Part shown: positions 26,801 through 39,000 of the stretch, one piece after another | How the letters are laid out: every line of letters begins with the position of its first letter | How positions within the stretch are numbered: position 1 is the stretch's first letter | The notes under the pieces: generated by a model | The model's input: the letters and a program-made list of their open reading frames with translations, nothing else | Database searches by the model: none | Told to the model about the DNA's origin: nothing | DNA from: Sthenelais limicola | Taxonomy: Eukaryota; Annelida; Polychaeta; Phyllodocida; Sigalionidae | Assembly (NCBI GenBank): GCA_942159475.1 | Contig: OW804096.1 | Location: 14,247,871 to 14,311,870, forward strand | Direction: 5' to 3' | Length of the DNA: 64,000 nucleotides | Program-made: the position numbers and the translations under genes

Positions 26801-29800
26801 CACCCCTTATGGCTCTTACATACCACGGATAGGGAGTGAGGGAGTCAGTGCTGTTTGGTGAGAGCACTCCGTACTCCCGTGACGTCTGTCGGCTTGGAGT
26901 GCCATTCCGGGCCTCAAGGACCATCGGCATTCCCCCAACCGCCCCGGGTGATGGGGGAGGATTGGGATCATCCTCCTGCGAAATACTTTTACTCTGCCAT
27001 TCAAAACAAAAACCAAAAAAATCTACCACTGAATTAAAGCTTTCTTTTTAAGATTTTCATATTCAGAATGGCTCGTTTTTTTTCTCCTTGAAGGGTGAGA
27101 GATGGATAGGAGGGGAGGCAATATGAGAGGTCAAAGCTGGGTAATTTCTGGAACCTTTGTGAATGGTAGGTTTCCATGGTTGATTGAGATGGACGGTTTC
27201 CAGGCTGAGGCATGAGGGTGATGAGCAATGGGGGGAGTTGTTCAACAACTACTGGAGTCAGAAGCTAGGTATAAATTCAACAGAAACATCAAGCTTTGCA
27301 TTGTGACACAGGCTGGAATCTGACACAGCATCTAAGACACAACAATCCTGAAACAAATTTCATCACACCATTATTAGAATAGATAATCCTTTGTTAGAGT
27401 GATCCATTTAGAAGCGAATTAATCAACATTTTACACAAAGGCAAGGCCAATATATAGCATGAGCAACAGAAGTCCTGGCAGTTCTTGTCATTATTAACAT
27501 TTTGCTGCTTAAACCCATGGAAATTAATCACTGAAAGTCGATTAGCAAAAGATCACCTAAATATGACTACGTCCGCTAAATATGAGAATCACATTTATTA
27601 AACTGACATTTAAGTTTAAACTTTTGGATTATCAGAATTCAATACGCATTTAAGAATCTTTTTAAGAATGAGGACTTTTTTTAAAACAAAAAGCGTTCTC
27701 TGATTAAAGAACAAGACAAGATGATCTGTCTCAGCAGACTATATTCAGACCAGGCCTTGAATCCTAAGCATAAGACAAGTTAGTTACTTAGTAGTGACGT
27801 CCTCTGTTACATTGAAAAGAAAAGCCTATAAATTATGAGTTTGCCTCCATCTATAGGCCTCTCTCCTCATCTCAGCTCCTTTGTGAAAGCTTGATTCTCC
27901 CCGTATACACTCTTTATAAGTAATGCTCCTACAGACCGCGGCAGAAAACAGGACCATGAAGCTTAATATTTGATGAGTTTTGATATTAGGGTGAATCATT
28001 GATATTGTTCTGAGGATGAGTGAGTTCTTTGTGTGGTCATGGGTTTGGAGTGACAGAGGTAGTGACTGATTGGAGTGACAGAGGTAGTGACTGAAACAAG
28101 GCAGTCAGTTGGAATTACAGGGGTAGTGTAACATTATGGTCTAGAGGTGATGGGAGAAATGAAATAGTGCTTAAATCAGTTTCATGGTCACGATTTATGC
28201 ATGAGGTCTATAGGATATAGCAACATCGCTTCCATTACCCAACACACTCTATTTTACCAGACTCTGGGCATCAAATAAACAGAGCTTCTCTATCCCAGAA
28301 GAAATTTGTGTCAAAGCAATTTGGTCCGAGCTGGTAATTAGGTGTTCGGCAATGGGGATTATTGATTAAAATCAAAGATGAGGGCAAAATAAAACATATA
28401 AAACAAGGGCAGATAATAGGCAACAGTAGCATTAGGACGATGCAACTTGCGCTACTTTTTAAATAGCACAGGACTTACTATGGAAAGCACAACACAACTA
28501 CATCCACATATAGACGGACTAACAGGGGGCTTGCATCAAACACTGCGCATATCAGAAATAAAGGATTAGGAAATCTAATATAGTCTAATTTTTTATATCG
28601 ATCCCTTCTAAAAGGAAAAACAAAGTGATACACATTAACTGGGTGGGAAAGAAATTACTTTTTTTAAGCTGGTTATTATACCTGAACGATTTTGAATAAT
28701 CTCCGTGTGCTTTTTTTTTGTAAATTTCATAATTCTTTTCAAGGAATAATATGTCCCAGGATAATCTTTAAGTTTAAAGCGAAATGACTTCAATGCAAGC
28801 CCCCTATTGATAATTATAATGCTTGTCCCTGTCCAGTGTGGATCAAGGGTCAGTTTAGTGGTAGTAACAGCATCAGTAGCTATAGCAGCAGCAGCAGTAG
28901 TAACTTGAGTATCAGTATTGGCCCTAGGGTAGTAGCACAAGTGGCAATAACTTGAGAACATCTATTATAAGATGTCCTAAGGAAGCTTAACACTGCTTAT
29001 TAAGCTGAGGGAGACTTAGGAGATGTTTTAGGAGCTCCAACTTGATGGTCCTTAGCACAACTGCAGGAGCTGGAGCAGCAGCAGGAGAGATTTGTGGAGG
29101 AGAGGGAGACTTATACAGTCTGCAGTACTTGCTTTCTTTTTCTCTCTAACTCTTTCTCTCCATTCTCTTTGTCTACGACTACCTACCATGGGTAAGCGGA
29201 GAGGTCGAGAATGGCAGATGCGGCTGCTGCGGAACCTCCGGGGGACGGAGGGAGGGTTGTTGAAGTTTGAGAAACTAATCGCGGTGACAGCGGTCCGTTG
29301 GGTGGAACAGCTGTATTTAATGGGTTCGTCTGCTCATAGGAAGCTTTTCTTTGCTACAGAGAGGGGCCAAAGAAAAACGTTCATACCATAGATTAACACA
29401 AGAAAGAAGAAGAGGGAGATACAGTAGAAAAAGGATTACTTTGAAAATTTCTCAAGAAATTCTCAAAAAAACACACATAAAGAGGTGAGGCCAGCAAGTG
29501 ATATGTACAGCAGGTTGACAATGACAAACAAGAATATACCAAGGTCAATCTTGTTTTGACTTAATAGAGAATTTCATGATATTGCATAATGCATCCGATT
29601 GTACATATCCTAGCAACCCGACCCATACGTATGGACCAGGTCACCGAATCTGTACAATTGGAATTTAGTCACAAAAACTTTTTTTTTTTTTTTTTTTTTA
29701 GGTTAGTACTAATATAACCGCATGTTTGCAGTGTTTTATTAGTTCAATTCATAATATGAAATTCTTGGCATTTTGTAACAACCTGAATGTACATATCGTT

Positions 29801-32800
29801 GGGGCTCGACCCATATACATGGATCAGGGTTCCAGAAAATGTACAATTCGCCTTCACCAATCTTCTCTAATAACCCAATTTTAAATTAGGTTAAAAATAT
29901 AGTTCAACATCATAATTTGTTTAATATAACGAAATCAACAAATACCCTAAGGGCAATAAAATATTTAAAAAAATAAATAAAAATACAATCAGATATATTT
30001 AGTGGAATTTACTAAATGTGTAGAGCGGCCGATAGCACATTTTCTGACTGCCTGACCCACATAGATATAGAGCTAGCTGAAAGAAAATGGTTGTTATAAC
30101 ACTAAGAAAGATTGAAAGTCCCTTTTTTGTTCAGGGGGCATCGATATTGAAACATGCAACGAGGGGAGTGAATTTGATGAAGGCATTACAAAGGTTTAGG
30201 GACATATAAAGGGAAAAGTATATAATAATTAATTTTTAAAAACAACCCAATAAAACAAACTTGGTTCCCCTAACACATAATTCCCAGAGATAAGACACTT
30301 TTCACAATCGACAATAAACCGTCAAATATATTAGATGCATTTAGACCAGATAGAATTAGAGTAAAACCCTTAAGATATTTACACTTTTCACCTCTGAAAA
30401 ACACACCACTGAAGTCTCAGAGCATAGTGTATTCATTCATCACAACCTTGTACATAGTATGGTAAAAATGAAGAAATAATGTAAACAGTGTCAAGATCAT
30501 ATATAGATAAATACCATGGCTCTTCCTCCTGGAATAAGGAATCAGGTAAAATAATTCACACATCCATATAAGGGTATGATGCTAGAGGTAGTAGAGAGGT
30601 TAAGATTTAAACCACTTAATACTGGCAAGTCAATAGAGAGATTTAGCCACCACAACGCACCAACACAACACTAACGCATCCACTAACTATTACTAGGTTA
30701 TTACCGTTGTGGGGATATCTCGAGAGACCTGCATTGCAGATGCCCTCGGCCTAGCGCCTCTCGAGATATCCCCACTACGGTAGTAATGTACAAATAGTTA
30801 GTGGATGCGTTAGTGCATTGTGGTTGCTAAATCTCCCTATTATCTAAGCTATGAACGCTTAAGATAAAAGTAACATTTTGACTTGTGGTTTACTCTTGAA
30901 GGAATATGGAATTCTTCCGTTTCTACGTACATCAAAATCGTTTCCCCATGTCCTTTGCCCATCTATTTTCGGGGGAATCGTGTATGTTTTTAACTACTTT
31001 CAATTTTCCAGTTTTACTTCGCTATTAGATACCCAACAACTTTAGAATTTATTTCACAAATTGATTAAATACATTCTGAGCCTAGTACAAGTAACAATCT
31101 TAATCTCTCTATTGACCGTAGCGATACCAGTTGACATTGAATAAAGGATTTATATAATATTGACAAGCCGTAACATATCATTTCACATTTGATATACATG
31201 TATTGGACTTCACTCTTGCCAAGAAGCAAAAGCATCATATAGCAAACAGGAATAACAAGAATGCATCAAAAGATTAAATATCAGGTATAAAACAGACAGA
31301 TAATTCATAGACTGCTATAATAATTCACATTTGGGGGACACACAGGCGTTGTATTTGAGCAGCACTGTACAGTCAATGCAATTTATCGGGGCCATAAATC
31401 TAATGCCTCATATACAAAATAATCTATAGACCTTACCCATAGGGGGAGGCAAAAAAAAATCATAATTTTAATTAAGTTGACATATTGCAAGTGGAATTTT
31501 ATATTCAGAGGATATTTTTACAATAATTTACATCTTTTTATTATAAATGTTTTCACCACATAAACATAATCAATTTTCATGCTGGATACCTTCTGGGGAA
31601 TACTTTGCCCAAGACTTCCCACAGATCCCTCATTTAAGTCCCACTGTTTGTTCTGATGCAACATGCAACAAGTCCGTTTTGTCTAGGCCCAGTGTACTCG
31701 CATGGCAATACAGAATACTTAGTGAGAGAGAAAGGAAAGAGACATACCATTCGAGATGATCTTGTGACGAAGTTGGCGGGGAAGAAACCTTCTCGGCTAT
31801 TCAACCGGCCCTGAGGAAAACAAAAAAGCCAGTTTGCATCTTATTCGGATCGTGCCATCTTTTTTTAATACATAGTAAATTTATTTGAAAAAGAGAACTA
31901 ATAAACTGAAATATCGAGAAGTAAAACCTAAGTGGTTTAATTATTATGTATAATTGAATGACACTTCAATAGTTCTCTTTATACTTGTGCTATATATAAT
32001 TTTTATTTTTCCTGTTTGGGTGACCCGTCAGATTCTTTGATATTACGGAAGGATACATATATCATTTTTAATCATTGAATTATATTTTTCATTAAAAAAT
32101 CTAGAAACTGCTGGGAAATAAGAAGATCTTAAATATTATATTGGCCTTTGAAGAAAAAAAGGGAGAAATACTTCCGAAAGTATTTATTATGTGCTTACCT
32201 CCCACCAATACTGGTCGGCATCTGAAATTATCTCTATGACATCTCCATGCTCGAACTTAATAATCGGTCGACCATCACTAGGTAGGTTGCCATGGAAACT
32301 GTATTGAGCTTTACATTTACCTGAAGCGAGAAAACATTTGACACACATTAATGCAAATATATACACTGGAAGATTAATTCCAGATCAGACTGCATAAATT
32401 ATGCAAATATAGGAAGTAAAACTGTCCATATAATGCAGAGTTCACATTCAAATATTACATTGTTGAAGCATGGATTATCCTAACACAGGAAGTTCAATCT
32501 ACAGTTGAACCTCACATAAAGACCACCTCATTATAGAGACCACCCCTCTAATAAGACCAGTTTTCCCAGTCCCGAATTATTCCCTCTTATTAGATTTAGA
32601 GCCCTCTAAAGAGACCATCTCGCTATGAGACCAAAATCATTCAGTGCCAAGGGTGGTCTTAATAGAGAGGTTCCACTGTATTTGGTCGGTTTGCATTAAA
32701 AAATTAAGCTAGGTCTCTGCAGGTATGGTCACAACAATCTGAAGAGGTTTTCAAGGTCTTTCCAACTGATTACAGCTGATTTATTATTTTACCTGGCTGT

Positions 32801-35800
32801 TTGATTCAGCTCCGATTGCTGAGCTTCTATAGCTCATGGGATAGTATACTACCATCTATTGCTGTACTATGTTTCACCAGGCTGTTAATTCAGCTCCTAT
32901 AGCTGACCAGTCACTAACTCCTGGGATACTACTGGTGTATTGTGTTTCTCCAGGCCACTTAATTCACCTTCTATAGCTGACCTTCCACCATCTCCAGGAT
33001 AGTATACTACCATCTATTGTTGTATCATGTTTTACCAGGCTGCTTAGTACAGCTCCTATAGCTGACCAACCACTAACTCCTGGGATACTACTGGTGTATT
33101 GTGTTTCTCCAGGCCACTTAATTCACCTTCTATAGCTGACCTTCCAATATCTCCAGGATAGTATACTACCATCTATTGTTGTATCATGTTTTACCAGGCT
33201 GCTTAGTACAGCTCCTATAGCTGACCAACCACTAACTCCTGGGATATTATACCACCATCTATTGTTAAGAGGAAACTACTCTTTATGAATACTAGTGATG
33301 GATTGTGTTGTAGAAAGCTCAAGCTACTCACCTATGACTGGTCTAGTTGTAACGGGACCAGACGAATCACCTGGCGACGGTCGAGGTGGCAGTTCGGGCG
33401 CACCTGATGGGACAATATGTCCTATTTACGATATTTGCATAATTTGTTATACAATTAACATATTAGTATAAATTTGCACGACAATTAGATCATTAATAAC
33501 AACTAAATATTAGTTCAGTGTTTCGTAGTCGTCAACTTTTAAACAAGTGCCGTAGTTGCATTTCAGTGTCATTGTCAATGTAGGTAAAATGAGCAGACTT
33601 GAAAAATGACATTAAAATCAATATTATCAGTTAATATATTTCAGTTCATGTATATTATTTTGGGGGATGTAGATGGTTTTTCTTCATCAAAGATTAAGCA
33701 ATGACATATGGACATTGTCATATTTTAGATATCGGAAAGGTGGAGTAGTTTTTGCAACAAGGGGATTTATCATGCCTTGACATAAGAGTTAAATTATTCA
33801 GTTACTGATAAAGAGTTAAGTCAAGATTACTTACCATTCCCTACAGGTGGGGCTTTCATAATACATTCTTTGTGAACCTTCATATTGCTAGCTGTAATGG
33901 TGAAGAGAAGAGTTCCGTGATAAACATTTCAACACATTTTTTTTGGTTTATATTCATAAGAGGCCAATATACATTGTGAATAATGTGAGATTCTCTTACA
34001 TGGGAAGTGAAAATTAACAAAAAAAATATTCTATATTTAAATGTCTTTGCCTGTAAGTGAATAAAAAAAATCTCTTTCCTGACCAAGATATGTGAGTAGT
34101 CGAGTGGACGACTTACTTGGGCATTTATATCCTTGATAGAAGACGCCCCTCAATAACTTGCCACACACGTCACAGGTTGTGGGCTTGTCAAATGAGTGCA
34201 TAATGAAATCATGGTTCCCTTGTTTTGCTCCTTGCGGTTGTGTGTTGTCCCTGGAAGGCAATCAAACATTGAGTTGTATTAAATGTTAACTGTTACTTTG
34301 CAAGTCACTCAGTGTAATGTATGGGAGGAACGGTTGAAGGGGAAAGCGTACTGAGAATCACCATAGATTCCAACTGAATTCCAAGACCCATTATATGATT
34401 CCCCAGGCCCTTCGATGATCAAAATGGCAACTTTCCCGGCCTTGAATTAATTATTGCAAATTCTATGCTTGTCCAGGCCTCGCGGAGACCCCTCTACATA
34501 TGCCATAATACACAACTTACAAGGCCATGGCTATTGCATCAATCCATTTTCGTTTCAGGTCCTCTGTCTTGGCATAGAATGTGTAAGCATGCTGATCTCG
34601 CCGCTCGACCAAGAGAAAATAGTACCCCTGAAATAGAGTTAAACAAACATCAGGATGATTCCCTCACGTGGCCTAGGCTGGGTAGACAAAACTTTACATG
34701 TAACAGTAGGTTTTGTGAATGAGGAAATGGCCGTAGGGAGTATTGAGGATTGTTAAAATGTGTGTACGTTGTTTGTAAAATATTAGTAGGCAGTATTAGG
34801 CAAAATTAGTAGGTAGGCAACAGAGGTAATACATGAGTAGGAGAACATGTATGATTGAAGGCAAAAATAACTTCCAAATAAATAATTAATTGATTGAATA
34901 ATAATTATTTCTAAGATGCGATGCGTCTGTCGGCCTTGAAAGCTACTACCATGTCTTACAAAATGCGTCTATAAAAAAGATGGCAGCCCGTTTTGGGATT
35001 AAAAGTGTTAAAAATAGGCATAAAAAGAAAGCAAGGACGTACGTAGTGTCAGGCTATTCAAACAAGTGACAAGATGTTCGTTGATTTCTTTCTTATTATT
35101 TACTTACTATCAGGGTATTCAAAATCCCTAGTGAGCCAAATTCACCACGATATTTTTTGACGATATATACCAGTCAAAATACTTCCTTTACAAATACCTC
35201 CCCGTTTAGAGTATGAACAAAAATCAAATAATAATTTTTCAGTTCTTCGGTAATGAATATAGAAAAGTGGGGAACATCCATTGTTCATTGTCACCGGTGT
35301 CAATTTCTTGAGGGTAGTCCATGACACATACATAATAAATTTCACTAAAATGGAGACATTAAAAACCTAAGTTACAAGCCTTTTGAGGACAGTTCCAGTG
35401 AAAAAGATCGAGCAGTTATGAAACCGAAGGTAAGGAAATAATAGTGAAGAAAATAAGTCGCCACAAAATATGATGCATTAGAGAGTAGAGGAAAAGCAAT
35501 GGCACTATATACAAACAAGGCAAACCACAGAAAGACACAATGGTAAGAGATTGAACACAAGACGAAACAGGATTCCTGGAAATGATGAAAAATTCGGGAT
35601 GCAAAGATTTAAGACAGTACTCAAACAAATGAGATACCTGGGAGAACGATGACGGTGGGGGAGGGCGGGGGGGGGGGGGAGCATAGCGCGATAGAGAGAT
35701 GGGGAGGACAGACAGAGAGCGACAGAGAGGAGAGAGGGAGAGAGAGAGAGAGAGACGAGAGAGAGACCCACGAACAAACGGGAGAGGCCAAAGAGTGAGG

Positions 35801-35831
35801 TGGAGAGGTAGAGAGGTAGAGAGGTAGAGAG

Positions 35832-35890
<59 letters not shown>

Positions 35891-35954
35891 TATAGACAGA
35901 TGTGGAGATGAAGAGAGAGGACAGAGGGGAAGAGGGGTGTGAATGACGTTACAA

Positions 35955-36018
<64 letters not shown>

Positions 36019-39000
36019 GAGAGACAGACAGACAGAGAGAAGAGAGAGGGGGAGAGGGAGAGGGAGAGACAGAGAGGTTACAAAGTGGATGATGTTGCAA
36101 ACAGATAGTGACGGACAACAGGTTGACAAGACGAGAGGAGACAGGTACTAGCAGGTACTGAGGTAGAGAAGTACAAACACGCGTTTGGCGGTTGTTGCGA
36201 TTGTGTCCCCAAGTGTTATATTTGTCTGCGCGGCCAGGTGGCGCCTGAAAACGGGACATCTGCACACAAAGTTCAGTAAACGTGAGACAGGGGGCAGCAC
36301 CAGACACATAGTAAAGGAGTGAAGAGGTAAGAAATCAGACGGTTTCATCTAATGTGTTAATGACAGTATTGTTGGATGAGCATATTGGAATACGTACTAA
36401 AGAACATGCGTATTTTCTTGTTTTTTTAAAAATTTATTTTCATTCATAAGACTGCAAAATTGCTTGGACTTAAATAAGAAAGGATGCAGAGATGATAAGC
36501 ACGGAAGAACATGTGTATTCAGGAATAATGTAGGCTTTTCTTCCTTTCTCTCATTTACATGGCAAGACTTTAATTTGTACATGCTTAAAGGGTGGTCTCC
36601 ACTGGCTGCGCTAAGCCTTACGATGGTGGTGTGCTGGTTCTGTAGGTGGAGAGGAGTGACCAGATCCTGCCTACATAGTTCAATGACCATGTAGGCAGGA
36701 CCGGGCCACTTCTAAACATCGCAAGGCTTACCACAGAGCTTACTGCAGCCAGTGGAGCCCACCATTAAACGACCATCGTCAGCGACCATCGTCAGCGACC
36801 AGAGCTGAGCAGGGTCAAACTTTCTTCAGGATTTATAATAAATATTCTGAAAGTAGCCAATACTCTACCCCAGGTTCCTTCACTTTAAAGAGTGACTAAT
36901 TCAAATCCTCTTTGGATTAATTATATGCAAACGAAGTGGAGGGAAAGGTTGGAAATATTTTAACTTACCTTGTCGCTCTTCGTTCGGTGAAGATTTGTCC
37001 CTTCTTCAACACGGTGTTGAGATACAATCAAAGCATTCTTGAAACTAAAAGTAGCACCCTGAAAAGCAGCACAAACTTGATTGGAAACTCTTCAAATTAA
37101 ACTGAATTTTGATCAGAAAAAAACCTAAAATCCAGGTTCACCTGAAAGCCAGCATATTTTTCAGTTATCATTTTTTTTTTTACATATCAGTTTCTTTGGA
37201 AAGTGTATATTATATGGAATTGTTAAGAATGGCAACATTATTTTTTTTGGTGAAGTATTTAGTTTTGCACCCCATTATGTGGTGGTGGCTATTATAATAT
37301 TATGTATGTACATGGATAATGTTTTGTGAGGAATCTTCTGAAAAGATGATTAATCTCATTGGCGTTTTGTAAGTGTTTTAAGATTTGCTACGATTTATCA
37401 GGAAATATAACGATATATGCAACTGTCGTAAGATATTCATCAAAATATCAAAATGGTGTGTTCTTATTGATAGTGTGACTTAAAGTGATGTATCCTATGT
37501 TTATCTGCGTATCTTAACAAGCGCCTTCGGAGTTGGAGCCATCTCAACAAGCGACTTCGGTGCTTGGTCCAAACTATATGCGCAAATATGACAATCCTAA
37601 TAAAGCACTGCCAACCATGTTTTTAAATGTTCGCAAATATATATGCAGTATATCTTAGAGCCACACCAACCAGGCAAACACGTGAATTCTGCAGGAGATC
37701 TAACACAAATCTTCTTTCGTAAAAACACACATAAACAGATGGAAAAGCGGAGTTTTTATTCACTGTTTTATCGAGAAGGTGGCTTTAATATTTTAATTTC
37801 GTGCAGCTTTGTATGAGCTCCAATCCAAAAATTCATTTTTATTGACAAAGGATAGATCACCTTAAGAGGGGTGGGGAAGGTAAGCGTACCTTTTCTTTTC
37901 ACACAACCAAACTCAAGTTCACATATACGTAACAGTCAGCTCATGTCTTATAATCTCTTTTCCATTCAGAATCAGAATCTCTTTTTTTCATTTAACTTTT
38001 TTCTTATTTCTGTTCTCGCATTCAAAAATAAGCACGAATACTTGCACTGCCATAGACTCAGCAGATATCCTTTAGCTTAGAACGCGTACTTGACCAACAA
38101 AATTGCTCATTTAAGAACTAGCACGTTCGGGGTGACCACTTTTTTTGGGTAATCATAGTTTTTTTTGCCTGTGGGCAAACCCCCCATGGGAAGGTAGAAG
38201 GTAAAATCCATGGTAATTGTAATCCCAACTGATAAGGGTAGAAGTATGTACATATGTAATCTATGTCACCTAACCATCTAAAATATATCTAAGCTATGCA
38301 GCAACTTAGCAATGATTTAGTAGTTTAGAGTTAGTAAGAATGTCAGCGTAACTACATTATTATTATTATTATTATTAGGAATGATCCAATTAGGTTTGTA
38401 AGATTTTTTTTTAAAAAAAGACACGGTCAAGATGTTGGAACTGTTATTTTTTCCTATCGCAAACTTGGTTGTGTTTCCTTGGCCTGTCGCTGTCGCGCGC
38501 CAAAAAACAAATTATATTAAATAATCCAACACATTGAGTAATGTACGCCACAGGAAAAACACGTCAACAATTATTGTCAAAATCATGAGATATGGTAGAT
38601 AAAGAGAGAGATAAGAGAAGAAGACTAATGATGCTTGATATGCCTGGTGCACCCTACTCCTATCATAGCTATATTAGATGTGAAATTAGAAATTTAAAAA
38701 AAAGAAGTATATCTTATTATCTGGAAATGATCAAATCCATACCCTCCCCCCCGCCCCACACCACCCTCCCGACAGAATACATTTTATTTAAGGTTTGGTG
38801 AACGAGCAAAATAGGTCGAGGCGCTTGTCCAATTTGGTAGCCCAATAACATTTTAGCTCGTGTCATGTTGTTTATTTCATTTTTAACTATTTCTATTCTC
38901 CGATTTACAAAGTATTCACTATCGACCTCAAGTGTTCTACCATCCAATTTAGAAATGCTAGCCGTGGCACTATCTACTGAACTGAACTAATATAAAGGTG

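Noticed and set aside
27063..27248. Fifth alternative linker exon
   Set aside because: It is proline-containing and has possible acceptors, but lacks the L-[S/T]-x-Y-x-W ending and a good donor in the needed phase.
28635..28961. Alternative linker exon ending in DPHW
   Set aside because: The Trp-like ending is followed by GACAGG, not by a GT donor.
29092..29391. 99-residue plus-strand open frame
   Set aside because: It overlaps vav linker exon 1 on the other strand, which has matching splice sites and phase; the plus-strand frame has no recognisable domain.
35416..36307. Long Ser/Leu-rich open frames
   Set aside because: They are translations of GA/CT microsatellites.
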